Source: Streptomyces qinzhouensis (lineage in GTDB: Bacteria > Actinomycetota > Actinomycetes > Streptomycetales > Streptomycetaceae). From it: DNA of 64,000 nucleotides. The notes under the pieces were generated by a model. It was not told the origin of the DNA. It searched no databases and saw only the letters and a list, made by a program, of their open reading frames with translations. Shown in pieces: positions 55,006-63,986 of this stretch (its first letter is position 1; every line of letters begins with the position of its first letter). The DNA is taken from the NCBI RefSeq assembly GCF_007856155.1, contig NZ_CP042266.1, forward strand, positions 5,704,001 to 5,768,000. The letters are read 5' to 3'. A program made the position numbers and the translations under genes.

Positions 55006-56862
55006 GTGGTACGCGCACGCGCCGGAACCACCGGGAGAAGCCGCAGCAGACGCCGGGCCCGTACCCGGCTCGGCAGATTCCTCGCCGCCACCACGGCGGC
55101 CGCCCTCACCGTCACTGCCCTGGTCGTCTCCGCGACCACCGCCCGCGCCGCCGACGCCGAACTCGCCGTCAACGGCGGCTTCGAGGCCGGGCTCGGCAAC
55201 TGGACCTGCTCCGCCAACACCGGAACCACCGTCACCGCCCCGGTCCGGACGGGCGCCGCCGCCCTCAAGGGCACCCCCGCGGGCTCCGACAACGCCCGGT
55301 GCAGCCAGACCGTCAACGTCCAGCCGGACTCCCTGTACACGCTCAGCGGCTGGGTCCAGGGCGGCTATGTCTACCTCGGTGCCACCGGCACCGGCACCAC
55401 CGACGTCTCCACCTGGACCCCCGCCGCGGCGAGCTGGCAGAAGCTCTCCACCACCTTCCGCACCGGCCCCGCCACCACTTCGGTCACCATCTACACCCAC
55501 GGCTGGTACGGCACCCCCGCCTACCACGCCGACGACATCTCCCTCTTCGGCCCCTCCGGCGGGCCGGTCACCATCCCCACCGCCCCCACCGGATTGACCG
55601 CCGGATCCCCGGGCTCCACCTACGTACCCCTGGCCTGGATCCCCGTCTCCGGAGCCACCGGCTACCACGTCTACCGGGGCACCCAGCGGGTCGCCTCCTC
55701 CGCATCGGCCTCCGCCTACCTCACCGGGCTGACCCCCTCCACCGTCTACGACTTCGAGGTCACCGCCGTCAACAACGCGGGCGAGTCCCCGCGGTCGGCC
55801 GCCGTACGGGTGACCACCACCAGCGGCGGGGGCGGTGACGGCGGACTGCCGCCGCACGCGCTCGTCGGCTATCTGCACACCAGCTTCGCCAACGGCTCCG
55901 GCTACACCCGAATGGCCGACGTCCCCGACTCCTGGGACGTCATCAACCTCGCCTTCGGCGAACCGACCTCCGTCACCTCCGGCGACATCCGCTTCGGCCT
56001 CTGCCCGGTGACCGAATGCCCGAACGTGGAATCCGTCGCCGACTTCAAGACCGCGATCAAGGCGAAGCAGGCCGCGGGCAAGAAGGTCCTCATCTCCATC
56101 GGCGGCCAGAACGGCCAGGTGCAGCTCGCCTCCACCGGCGCCCGGGACGCCTTCGTCACCTCGGTCTCCCGGATCATCGACGAGTACGGCCTCGACGGCC
56201 TCGACATCGACTTCGAGGGCCACTCCCTCTCGCTGAACACCGGGGACACCGACTTCCGGTCCCCGACCACCCCCGTGATCGTCAACCTGATCTCGGCGGT
56301 CAAGACGCTGAAGGCCCGGTACGGCGCGAAGTTCGTGCTCACCATGGCGCCGGAGACCTTCTTCGTCCAGCTCGGCTACCAGTTCTACGGCTCCGGACCC
56401 TGGGGCGGCCAGGACCCGCGGGCCGGCTCCTATCTGCCGGTCATCCACGCCCTGCGCGACGACCTCACCCTGCTCCATGTCCAGCACTACAACTCGGGCC
56501 CGATCATGGGGCTCGACAACCAGTACCACACCATGGGCAACGCGGACTTCCACATCTCGATGGCCGACATGCTGCTCACCGGCTTCCCGGTGGCCGGGAA
56601 CACCACGCGGATGTTCCCGCCGCTGCGGCCCGAACAGCTCGCCATCGGCATGCCCGCCTCCACCCAGGCGGGTAACGGATACACCCCGCCGGGCGAGGTC
56701 AACAAGACCCTCGACTGTCTGACCAAGAGGGTCAACTGCGGTTCCTATCAGACCCATGGCACCTGGCCCGCGCTGCGCGGACTGATGTCCTGGTCGATCA
56801 ACTGGGACCGCTTCAACCAGTTCGAGTTCTCCCGGAACTTCGACGCCTACCGCTGGAGCTGA
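55006..56862 (+). CDS. Secreted GH18 chitinase with CBM and FnIII domains
   Basis: 618 residues from GTG 55006, with TTGGAGG upstream. The signal peptide has a very basic start (TGRSRSRRRARTRLGR) and ends at ARAADA (about 49). Then a beta-sandwich carbohydrate-binding domain (ELAVNGGFEAGLGNWTCS..., to about 185), a fibronectin type III domain (about 190-275), a Gly linker and the GH18 catalytic domain from about 281. Catalytic DGLDIDFE is at 397-404 with acid Glu404. The domain order resembles S. plicatus Chi63 / S. coelicolor SCO5673. Controlled by the DasR-type promoter. The last 16 nt overlap the convergent PAP2 gene. Confidence 0.95.
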   Translation: MVRARAGTTGRSRSRRRARTRLGRFLAATTAAALTVTALVVSATTARAADAELAVNGGFEAGLGNWTCSANTGTTVTAPVRTGAAALKGTPAGSDNARCSQTVNVQPDSLYTLSGWVQGGYVYLGATGTGTTDVSTWTPAAASWQKLSTTFRTGPATTSVTIYTHGWYGTPAYHADDISLFGPSGGPVTIPTAPTGLTAGSPGSTYVPLAWIPVSGATGYHVYRGTQRVASSASASAYLTGLTPSTVYDFEVTAVNNAGESPRSAAVRVTTTSGGGGDGGLPPHALVGYLHTSFANGSGYTRMADVPDSWDVINLAFGEPTSVTSGDIRFGLCPVTECPNVESVADFKTAIKAKQAAGKKVLISIGGQNGQVQLASTGARDAFVTSVSRIIDEYGLDGLDIDFEGHSLSLNTGDTDFRSPTTPVIVNLISAVKTLKARYGAKFVLTMAPETFFVQLGYQFYGSGPWGGQDPRAGSYLPVIHALRDDLTLLHVQHYNSGPIMGLDNQYHTMGNADFHISMADMLLTGFPVAGNTTRMFPPLRPEQLAIGMPASTQAGNGYTPPGEVNKTLDCLTKRVNCGSYQTHGTWPALRGLMSWSINWDRFNQFEFSRNFDAYRWS

Positions 56863-57707
56863 TCCGCCGGTTCCGTTGGTTCCGGCGGGAACAGCAGGAG
56901 GAGCAGCGCGCCGAACAGACACCAGCTGCCGATGACGTCCAGCGGCCAGTGATAGCCGCGCAGCACCAGACCGATGCCCGTCGCCAGGGTGAGCAGCCCG
57001 GCGGCGGGCATCGCCCATGCCCGGGCCGCGGGCGGCAGCGACGGGCGCAGCAGCAGGGCCGCGGCGCCGAAGGCGACGAGGGCGGTGGCCGCATGCCCCG
57101 AGGGGTAGTAGCCGGTCGCTTCGGTCAGCGGCCCTGGCCGGTCGAACAGCGCCTTGAGCGGGATGACCGCGGCCGGCACGGCGACGATCGCGAGGACCGC
57201 GCGCAGTGCCGCGTACCTCCGGCCGGGGGCCTGCCGCCATCGGACGTACAGCAGGGCCGCGGCCAGTACCGGCAGCGCGATCGGGAGGCCGCCGAGGTCG
57301 GCGAGGAGTTCGGTGAACGGTCGCGGGCCGCGCCCGGCGGCGGTCCGGGAGATCCGTTCGTCGAGCGAGCGCAGCGGTCCGCCGGCCGCGACCTGCCAGG
57401 TCACCAGGGCGAAGAGCAGCAGCAGCGCGAGGGCGGCGGCGAGCCGCCGGGGCCGGTAGCCGCCCGAGAGCTCCGGCGGACAGCGAAATGCCGGCTGCTT
57501 CGGAACAGGGGGGGTCGTTCCGAAACAGCCAGCGGGACCGGGCCGCCGCGCGCCCCGGGGGGTTTGGGGCGAGCGGCCATCCGATCGGTGAGGAGTCCCG
57601 GAACCCAAGGTTCCGGTGCCGTGCGCGGAGGCACGCGAGGAACAGTGCTGGGGATGCGCTGTTCCGGATTCGCCCGCGGAGAACCGTGGGCGGGGTGTTT
57701 CTCTCAT
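56847..57707 (-). CDS. PAP2 family membrane phosphatase
   Basis: 286 residues from ATG 57707; the first 85 residues are hydrophilic and atypical, so the real start may be a later GTG/TTG. Five to six TM helices. PAP2 phosphatase motifs are complete: KALFDRPGPL (KxxxxxxRP), YPSGHAATAL (PSGH) and RGYHWPLDVIGSW (SRxxxxxHxxxD type with His and Asp). Probably dephosphorylates lipid phosphates such as undecaprenyl pyrophosphate or phosphatidate on the outer face. It converges on the chitinase gene with a 16-nt overlap. Confidence 0.85.
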   Translation of the reverse strand: MRETPRPRFSAGESGTAHPQHCSSRASAHGTGTLGSGTPHRSDGRSPQTPRGARRPGPAGCFGTTPPVPKQPAFRCPPELSGGYRPRRLAAALALLLLFALVTWQVAAGGPLRSLDERISRTAAGRGPRPFTELLADLGGLPIALPVLAAALLYVRWRQAPGRRYAALRAVLAIVAVPAAVIPLKALFDRPGPLTEATGYYPSGHAATALVAFGAAALLLRPSLPPAARAWAMPAAGLLTLATGIGLVLRGYHWPLDVIGSWCLFGALLLLLFPPEPTEPADQLQR

Positions 57708-58168
57708 CCTGCAGAAACCGTACGGCAGTGGTCGGGCGGGGGACAGGCGGATCGCGATCCCGCCACAGCTTCTTCACAGGCCCTGCCGGTAGCGGTCCGG
57801 CCGGGGCCGCGGCCGGGGAAAGGCCCTGGCGAGCGGGGCTCGCCAGGGTCGTCAGCCGCTGGTCAGCCGACCGCCCGCGGCATGCTGCCGGACGGGCGGC
57901 CGGCCCGTGACCGGCGGCCGTTTCAGGGGGCCGTGCGGCCCGGGGCGCCGGAGGGGGCGACCCCTCCGGAGGGGCCCGCCGGCTCGGAGCACGGGCGGGG
58001 GTCCGGCCGGTCGGAACGCGGCGATCCGACCGGTTCGGGACACGGCCGGAATGCCTGTCGGGCTCGGAAGGGTCCGCTCGGCCAGGCCCAGGACGCGGGC
58101 CGCGCCGGGGGAACCCCGGAGGCGCGCCCGGGGTCCGGCCGGTTCGGAGTGCGCCCTGGGTCGCCGGT
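57708..58168. other. 461-nt GC-rich gap, no gene seen
   Basis: Between the PAP2 and gabT genes (both minus strand). A perfect hairpin lies at 57824-57848. GGGGTCCGGCCGG appears twice (near 57998 and 58131) with GGAACG/GGAGTG after it. Open frames here are antisense shadows without recognisable domains. Confidence 0.5.
57824..57848 (-). terminator. Perfect stem-loop downstream of gabT
   Basis: 10-bp arms CCCTGGCGAG / CTCGCCAGGG around CGGGG. It is about 320 nt after the gabT stop on the minus strand and about 115 nt before the PAP2 ATG. Could end gabT read-through or lie in the PAP2 leader. Confidence 0.45.
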
Positions 58169-59503
58169 TCAGAGCGCGGCGAACGCCTGCTCCAGAAGGT
58201 CCAGGCCCTCGTTCAGCAGGTCCTCGCCGATCACCAGCGGCGGCAGGAAGCGCAGCACGTTCCCGTAGGTGCCGCAGGTCAGTACGAGCAGACCCTCGGC
58301 GTGGCACGCCTTGGCGAGCGCCCCGGCCTCGGCCGCGGCGGGCTCCTTGGTCGCGCGGTCCTTCACCAGCTCGATGGCGATCATCGCGCCCCGGCCCCGG
58401 ATGTCACCGATGATGTCGTGCTTCTCGGCCATCGCCGTGAGGCGGGCCTTCATGATCTCCTCGATGCGCCGGGCCTTGGCGTTGAGGTCGAGCTCCTTCA
58501 TCGTCTCGATGGAGCCGAGCGCGCCCGCGCAGGCGACCGGGTTACCGCCGTAGGTGCCGCCGAGGCCGCCCGCGTGCGCGGCGTCCATGATCTCGGCGCG
58601 GCCCGTCACGGCGGCCAGCGGCAGACCGCCCGCGATGCCCTTGGCGGTGGTGATCAGGTCCGGGACGATGCCCTCGTCCTCACAGGCGAACCACTGGCCG
58701 GTACGGCAGAAACCGGACTGGATCTCGTCGGCGACGAACACGATCCCGTTGTCCTTCGCGAACCGCGCGATCGCGGGCAGGAAGCCCTTGGCGGGCTCGA
58801 TGAAGCCGCCCTCGCCCAGGACCGGCTCGATGATGATCGCGGCGACGTTCTCGGCGCCGATCTGCTTGCTGATCTGGTCGATGGCCTGCGCGGACGCCTC
58901 GGCACCGGCGTTCTCGGCACCGGTCGGCCAGCGGTAGCCGTAGGCCACCGGCACCCGGTAGACCTCGGGCGCGAACGGGCCGAAGCCCTGCTTGTACGGC
59001 ATGTTCTTGGCCGTCAGCGCCATGGTGAGGTTGGTGCGGCCGTGGTAGCCGTGGTCGAAGACCACGACCGCCTGGCGCTTGGTGTACGAGCGGGCGATCT
59101 TCACCGCGTTCTCGACGGCCTCGGCGCCGGAGTTGAACAGCGCGGACTTCTTGGCGTGATCGCCCGGGGTCAGCTCGGCGAGCGCCTCCGCGACCTCCAC
59201 ATACCCCTCGTACGGCGTCACCATGAAACAGGTGTGGGTGAAGTCGGCCAGCTGGGCGGAGGCCCGGCGTACCACGGCCTCGGCGCTGGCGCCGACGCTG
59301 GTCACGGCGATACCGGAGCCGAAGTCGATCAGCCGGTTCCCGTCGACGTCCTCGATGATGCCGCCACCCGCACGCGCCGTGAACACCGGCAGCACGGAGC
59401 CGACACCGGCGGCGACCACGGCGGTCCGGCGGGCCTGGAGCTCGACCGACTTGGGGCCGGGGATGGCGGTGACGATGCGGCGCTCCTGCGGAATGGCAGT
59501 CAT
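58169..59503 (-). CDS. gabT: 4-aminobutyrate--2-oxoglutarate transaminase GabT
   Basis: 444 residues from ATG 59503 (MTAIPQERRIVTAIPGPKSVEL). Class III aminotransferase converting GABA and 2-oxoglutarate to succinate semialdehyde and glutamate. Motifs: LFNSGAEAVENAVKIARSYTKR, VFDHGYHGRTNLTMALT, IIEPVLGEGGFIEPAKGFLP, VADEIQSGFCRTG and the PLP lysine in LITTAKGIAGGLPL (about 278). C-terminal GTYGNVLRFLPPLVI is typical of GabT. It should take GABA formed by the aldehyde dehydrogenases here. The next gene on the other strand and the PucR regulator beyond it are candidates for control. No gabD is in the window. Confidence 0.95.
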   Translation of the reverse strand: MTAIPQERRIVTAIPGPKSVELQARRTAVVAAGVGSVLPVFTARAGGGIIEDVDGNRLIDFGSGIAVTSVGASAEAVVRRASAQLADFTHTCFMVTPYEGYVEVAEALAELTPGDHAKKSALFNSGAEAVENAVKIARSYTKRQAVVVFDHGYHGRTNLTMALTAKNMPYKQGFGPFAPEVYRVPVAYGYRWPTGAENAGAEASAQAIDQISKQIGAENVAAIIIEPVLGEGGFIEPAKGFLPAIARFAKDNGIVFVADEIQSGFCRTGQWFACEDEGIVPDLITTAKGIAGGLPLAAVTGRAEIMDAAHAGGLGGTYGGNPVACAGALGSIETMKELDLNAKARRIEEIMKARLTAMAEKHDIIGDIRGRGAMIAIELVKDRATKEPAAAEAGALAKACHAEGLLVLTCGTYGNVLRFLPPLVIGEDLLNEGLDLLEQAFAAL

Positions 59504-59827
59504 GAGGGGCTCCTGGGGGTGTTCGGGAATGGGCGTGCTCAGCGGTTCCGCCGGCTCGTTGGGGCTCGTTAAGGCTCGTCATGCGCAGGTTAGGGCCGGG
59601 GATGGGCAGCGGGCATGCGCCGTTCGGGAGTGTTGGCGGAGGTCCCCTTGTCCGCGCCGGATATAGAGCCTCTCTTCCGGATCCTGCCGGGCCGGCATGC
59701 CCGGAGCCGGGCACACCGGCCCGGCAGGCGGGCGTCCGGGTGGGGCGGATCGGTGAACTCCCCGCCCGGGGGCACTAGATTGGGCCCGGCACAGAGGCGG
59801 GCCTGGCTGGTCAGGGGGCAGCGGTTC
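59504..59827. other. 324-nt divergent promoter region with a long hairpin
   Basis: Divergent gap between gabT and the ATP-binding protein. AT-rich GGATATAGAG at 59659-59668 is a possible -10. At 59685-59726 lies a long hairpin: 11 bp TGCCGGGCCGG/CCGGCCCGGCA, an internal loop, then 6 bp TGCCCG/CGGGCA around GAGC, positioned as leader RNA for the ATPase gene. Several GCTCGTTAAGGCTCGT-like repeats occur near 59557-59580 just upstream of gabT. Confidence 0.5.
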
Positions 59828-62230
59828 ATGGACAGGGATTCCTCGGGTACCTCGGGTTCCCCGGGCGCTCACGACGCGCACGGGACGCACGGGACGCAGG
59901 GGGCGTACGGCGCGCCCGGCGCGGGGTCACGCCCCGCGCCGCCGCCGATGCCCGCGCAGCCACCCGCCCCCGGCCCGGCGGCGGGCCGGGCCCGCCCCAC
60001 CGTCCCCCGTCCGGCGGTCCCGGCCGTCCCGGGGCACGCGCCCGTCACCCGCCCGGCCGTCGCCGACTGGCTGCGCACTCCCCGCCCCCCGGCGGCCCCC
60101 GGTATCTGGCGCCCGGGCCATGTCCCCCGCCCGGACGAGGCCCCCGACGTGGTGCCCGGCCGCCAGCTCTTCAGCGGGGCGCTGATCGCGTTCCTCGTGG
60201 GGTGGCTGCTGTGGTCGCTGCTGTGGAACGGGTTCCTGGAGGGGTGGTGGATCTTCATCACCGACTGGTGGGAGCTGCCGATGGAGTGGCTCGTGCCGGA
60301 CGCGTGGACCACCCCCGGGCACGGCAGTTTCGACCTCTACGTCGCGATCACCTACCTCTACTACGGCCTGGTGATCGGCGGCATCTCCGTCGGCATGGGC
60401 CGGGTCGGCAACTGGGCCGAGGTCTGGCGGCGGTACGGCGTACCCCTCTGGCCGCTGTTCTTCGTGGTGCAGGGGGTATGGCGGGAGATGCCCCGGATGA
60501 GCTGGCTCACCTGGGTCTCCAACCTCTACTACGTGCTCCTCGTGGCAACCGTGATCGCCGTCGTCGGGCGGATCGGCACCTGGCCCGCCGTCCGCCGCAG
60601 GCTGGACGGCGGCCCGCCGGAGCCGACGGACCCGGAACCCCGCCACGACCCCGCCACCTGGCCCGAACTCCGCGCCGCCGGACTCGTGGACGCCGCCGAG
60701 AGCCTGACCCGGGCGGTCCACGGCGGCACCCTCGGAGATGTGGACTACGCCCGGATCCGGCGCGCCTGGCAGGGCGTGAGCGCCCGGCCCGACCGGCTCG
60801 CGGCCTTCACCGGGGCGGTCCGCGACCATGGCGCGGCCGCCTGCGCGCACCCCTCCGGCGTACGGGACCTCCCGGTCCGCAGCGCCCTGCACGACCTCGC
60901 CACGGGCCAGGTGCGGATCGGCACGGCGGTCGACAACGAACGCAATCCCTACCCCCGCCGGACCACCGGCGTCGCCCTCGACCCCGCGCTCCTGGGCACC
61001 TCCCTGCTCGCCGTCGGCCCCTCCGGCTGCGGCAAGAGCGTCCGGCTGATGCGACCGGTCGTCGAGTCGCTCTGTCTGCACGCGCTCGCCAACCGCGCGG
61101 CCGTCGTCGCCGTGACCGCGTACGGCTCCGGGCTCGCCCCCGACGACGCCTTCGACCTCGTGATCGGCGTCGGCCGCCCCGAGTCGACACACGACCTCGA
61201 TCTGTACGGCGGCGCCGACGACCCCGACGAGGCGGCCCGTACCCTCGCCGAGGCACTCGTGGGCGATCTGGCCGCGACCCTGCCCGGCGGTGACAGCCGG
61301 CGGGCGGCGACCGCGCTGGCCCAGCTGGTCGGCCCGTACCGCAGTGTCCACGGCCGCTTCCCGGCCGTCCCGGAGCTGCGGGAGCTGCTGAGCGGCTCGC
61401 CCGCCGCCTTCGACGGGCTGCGGACGGCCCTGGAGGCCCGGGGCGGCCCCGAGGCCGCCGCCCAGCTGCGGGAGCTGGACGCCCGGGAGCGGCAGTCGGC
61501 GCGCGCCGACGATATCGGCGTCCTGCTCGCGGAGCGGGTCGCGTTCCTCGACCGGCCCGCCTTCGCCGACTCCTTCCGTACCGACGGCAGCGGGCGCCAG
61601 TTCTCACTGCGCGCCGTCGAACACCCCCTGCGGGTCCGGATCGACCTGCCCGAGCGCGGCCACGCCGAGGCGTCCCGGATCGTGGCCCGGCTGGTGCTGG
61701 CCCAGTTCACGGAGGCGGCACCGGCCCGGTCCGACCGGTCCCTGTTCGCCGCGCTGGTCCTGGACGACGCCACGTACACGGTCACCGCGGACTCCGTCCG
61801 GGCCGTCCAGCGGCTGCGCTCCGCCAATGCCGGGGTGGTGCTCGCGCTGCGCACCCTGGAGGACGTCCCGGAGCCGCTGCGCGGGCCGCTGCTCGGCGCG
61901 GTGGGCTGCCGGATGGCGTTCTCGGGGCTCGCACCGTGGGACGGCAACCGGTTCGCCGAGGCCTGGGGTACGGAGTGGGTGCAGACCCGTGATGTCACCA
62001 ACCGGCAGATCATCTCCGACGAGCCGCTGACCAAGGCGCTGCACCTGATGCGCCGCCTGGTCACCGGGCAGGCGGCGACCGCGGAGGCGGTCACCGTCCG
62101 TGAGGTGGAGCGTGCCCGCTGGTCCGCCTCCGATCTGGCGCACCGGGTGCCCGCCGGGCATGCGGTGCTCTCCCTGACGACGGTCGGGGGCGACCATACG
62201 CCGCCGCTCCTGGTGGATCTGCGGACCTGA
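59828..62230 (+). CDS. Large membrane ATP-binding protein (HerA/VirD4-like P-loop)
   Basis: 800 residues from ATG 59828, weak GGGGGC ribosome site. N-terminal 110 residues are disordered and rich in His/Gly/Pro. Three to four hydrophobic segments lie between about 117 and 250 (GALIAFLVGWLLWSLLWNGF, LYVAITYLYYGLVIGGISVG, LYYVLLVATVIAVVGRIG). The P-loop ATPase begins with Walker A GPSGCGKSVRLM (about 397), has a probable Walker B LFAALVLDDAT, and ends LLVDLRT. The topology resembles coupling-protein or DNA-pump ATPases (HerA/VirD4 class), but the assignment is by P-loop and architecture only. It is commonly annotated simply as ATP-binding protein. Divergent from gabT. Confidence 0.8.
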   Translation: MDRDSSGTSGSPGAHDAHGTHGTQGAYGAPGAGSRPAPPPMPAQPPAPGPAAGRARPTVPRPAVPAVPGHAPVTRPAVADWLRTPRPPAAPGIWRPGHVPRPDEAPDVVPGRQLFSGALIAFLVGWLLWSLLWNGFLEGWWIFITDWWELPMEWLVPDAWTTPGHGSFDLYVAITYLYYGLVIGGISVGMGRVGNWAEVWRRYGVPLWPLFFVVQGVWREMPRMSWLTWVSNLYYVLLVATVIAVVGRIGTWPAVRRRLDGGPPEPTDPEPRHDPATWPELRAAGLVDAAESLTRAVHGGTLGDVDYARIRRAWQGVSARPDRLAAFTGAVRDHGAAACAHPSGVRDLPVRSALHDLATGQVRIGTAVDNERNPYPRRTTGVALDPALLGTSLLAVGPSGCGKSVRLMRPVVESLCLHALANRAAVVAVTAYGSGLAPDDAFDLVIGVGRPESTHDLDLYGGADDPDEAARTLAEALVGDLAATLPGGDSRRAATALAQLVGPYRSVHGRFPAVPELRELLSGSPAAFDGLRTALEARGGPEAAAQLRELDARERQSARADDIGVLLAERVAFLDRPAFADSFRTDGSGRQFSLRAVEHPLRVRIDLPERGHAEASRIVARLVLAQFTEAAPARSDRSLFAALVLDDATYTVTADSVRAVQRLRSANAGVVLALRTLEDVPEPLRGPLLGAVGCRMAFSGLAPWDGNRFAEAWGTEWVQTRDVTNRQIISDEPLTKALHLMRRLVTGQAATAEAVTVREVERARWSASDLAHRVPAGHAVLSLTTVGGDHTPPLLVDLRT

Positions 62231-62384
62231 CCCGCCGGGGGCGATCCCGCGGCCGACCGGCTCCGGGCTGCCGTACTGCTACGGGCTGGCAGAATCGGAA
62301 CAGGCCGTTCATACGTGACGGCGCACTGCCTGCTCTCCCGCGCCGCGCCCCGTCCGGCGCACCACCCGAAGGGCCCACGGTCCC

Positions 62385-63986
62385 ATGCCCCCCACACTCG
62401 CCGCCCTGGTCCAGCACTCCACGCTCAAGCTCGTCGTCCGGGCGGGCGAGGGCGGGCTGGACCGGGAGGTGCGGTGGGCGCACGTCAGCGAGCTGGCCGA
62501 CCCGGTGCCGTATCTGGAGGGCGGGGAGCTGCTGCTCGTCACCGCGATCACGCTGGACGTGCACGACCGGGACACCATGCGGCGCTATGTCCGCCGGCTG
62601 ATGGACGCCGGGGTGGTCGGGCTCGGGTTCGCCGTCGGCGTCCACCACGACGCCGTACCGGACGCACTTCTCGAGGCGGCCGGGGAGGCGGACTTCCCGC
62701 TGCTCGAAGTGCCGCGGCGGACGCCGTTCCTCGCCATCGGCAAGGTGGTCTCGGCGGCCATCGCGGCCGATCAGTACCGCGCGGTGACCGCGGGCTTCGC
62801 CGTCCAGCGGGAGCTGACCCGGGCCGCGCTCGCGGGCGGGCCCGGTGCGGTCCTGGCCCGGCTCGCCGGATACCTCGACGGCTGGGCGGCGCTCTACGAC
62901 ACCTCCGGCGCAGTCATCGCCGCCGCACCCGACTGGGCGGCCCGGCGGGCGGCCCGGCACTCCGCCGACGCCGAACGGCTGCGGGAGCGCTCCGCGCCCG
63001 CCAGCGCCGTCGTCGCCGACACCGACGCCGGGAACGACCGCGTCGAACTCCAGTCCCTGGGCATCGGGCGCCGGGTCCGGGGCGTCCTGGCGGTGGGCAC
63101 CGGCGCGCCCCTCGGCACCGCCGAACGGTACGCGGTCCACTCCGCCATCGCCCTGCTCACCCTGGCGACCGAACGCTCCCGCTCGCTTCAGCAGGCCGAG
63201 CGGCGGATCGGCGCGGCCGTGCTGCGGATGCTGCTGGCGGGGCATCCGGACGACGCCCGCGCGGTCTCCGGCGAGCTGTACGACACCCTCCTCGACGCCC
63301 CCTTCCGGGTGCTGGTCGCCGAACCCGCCGACCCGGCGGCGCCGGACGCGGGCGAGGCCCTGGGGAGCCTGACCGAGGCGCTGGAGTCGGCGGCCTCCCG
63401 GGCGGGCGAGCCCGTCATCGCCGTACAGGAGCCGGCCGGGCGGCTGGTGGTGCTGGCCGTCGGCGGGGGAGCGGTCGTGGAGTCCTGCGCCGACGCCTAC
63501 GCCGACCGGCCCGCGCAAGACCCCGGCGACGGGGGCGACCCGCCCCTCTATCTGGGGCTCTCCGCCGCGACCGCGGCCGGTTCGGGTCCCGCCGCCGCGC
63601 CCGCCGCCCTCCGGCAGGCCGAGCAGGCGCTGTCCGTCGCCCGGCGCCGCGGCCGCGCGCTGGTCGAACACGGTGAGCTGGTCGCGGGCTCGGTCCTGCC
63701 CCTCCTCGCGGACGACGCCGTACGGGCCTTCGCCGACGGGCTGCTGCGACCGCTGTACGAGCACGATGCGACGGGCCGCGGCGATCTGGTGGCGTCCCTG
63801 CGGGCCTGGCTCTCCCGCCACGGACAGTGGGACGCGGCGGCGGCCGACCTCGGCGTGCACCGCCATACGCTCCGCTACCGGATGCGGCGGGTGGAGGAGA
63901 TCCTCGGCCGCTCCCTGGACGATCCGGACGTCCGGATGGAGCTCTGGCTCTCCCTGAAGACGACGGAACCCACCACCGGAGCCTGA
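62385..63986 (+). CDS. PucR family transcriptional regulator
   Basis: 533 residues from ATG 62385. N-terminal PucR sensory domain (about 8-125: LVVRAGEGGLDREVRWAHVSELADPVPYLEGGELLLVT), a central GGDEF-like degenerate domain, and a C-terminal HTH_30 (about 465-530: WLSRHGQWDAAAADLGVHRHTLRYRMRRVEEILGRSLDDPDVRMELWLSL). PucR proteins sense nitrogen compounds such as purines, GABA or proline. Location beside gabT suggests control of GABA or polyamine use, as for known GabR-like PucR members. The 154-nt upstream gap shows no clear terminator. Fourteen bases follow before the window ends. Confidence 0.93.
   Translation: MPPTLAALVQHSTLKLVVRAGEGGLDREVRWAHVSELADPVPYLEGGELLLVTAITLDVHDRDTMRRYVRRLMDAGVVGLGFAVGVHHDAVPDALLEAAGEADFPLLEVPRRTPFLAIGKVVSAAIAADQYRAVTAGFAVQRELTRAALAGGPGAVLARLAGYLDGWAALYDTSGAVIAAAPDWAARRAARHSADAERLRERSAPASAVVADTDAGNDRVELQSLGIGRRVRGVLAVGTGAPLGTAERYAVHSAIALLTLATERSRSLQQAERRIGAAVLRMLLAGHPDDARAVSGELYDTLLDAPFRVLVAEPADPAAPDAGEALGSLTEALESAASRAGEPVIAVQEPAGRLVVLAVGGGAVVESCADAYADRPAQDPGDGGDPPLYLGLSAATAAGSGPAAAPAALRQAEQALSVARRRGRALVEHGELVAGSVLPLLADDAVRAFADGLLRPLYEHDATGRGDLVASLRAWLSRHGQWDAAAADLGVHRHTLRYRMRRVEEILGRSLDDPDVRMELWLSLKTTEPTTGA

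Noticed and set aside
54889..57777. Antisense 962-codon frame opposite the chitinase
   Set aside because: Same GC-shadow effect; the chitinase frame has complete GH18 motifs, and the real PAP2 gene is in another frame of this strand.
59828..62230. Integrative conjugative element or secretion cluster around the VirD4-like ATPase
   Set aside because: No integrase, tRNA attachment site, Rep or Tra genes nearby; flanks are metabolic and regulatory genes and base composition is unchanged.
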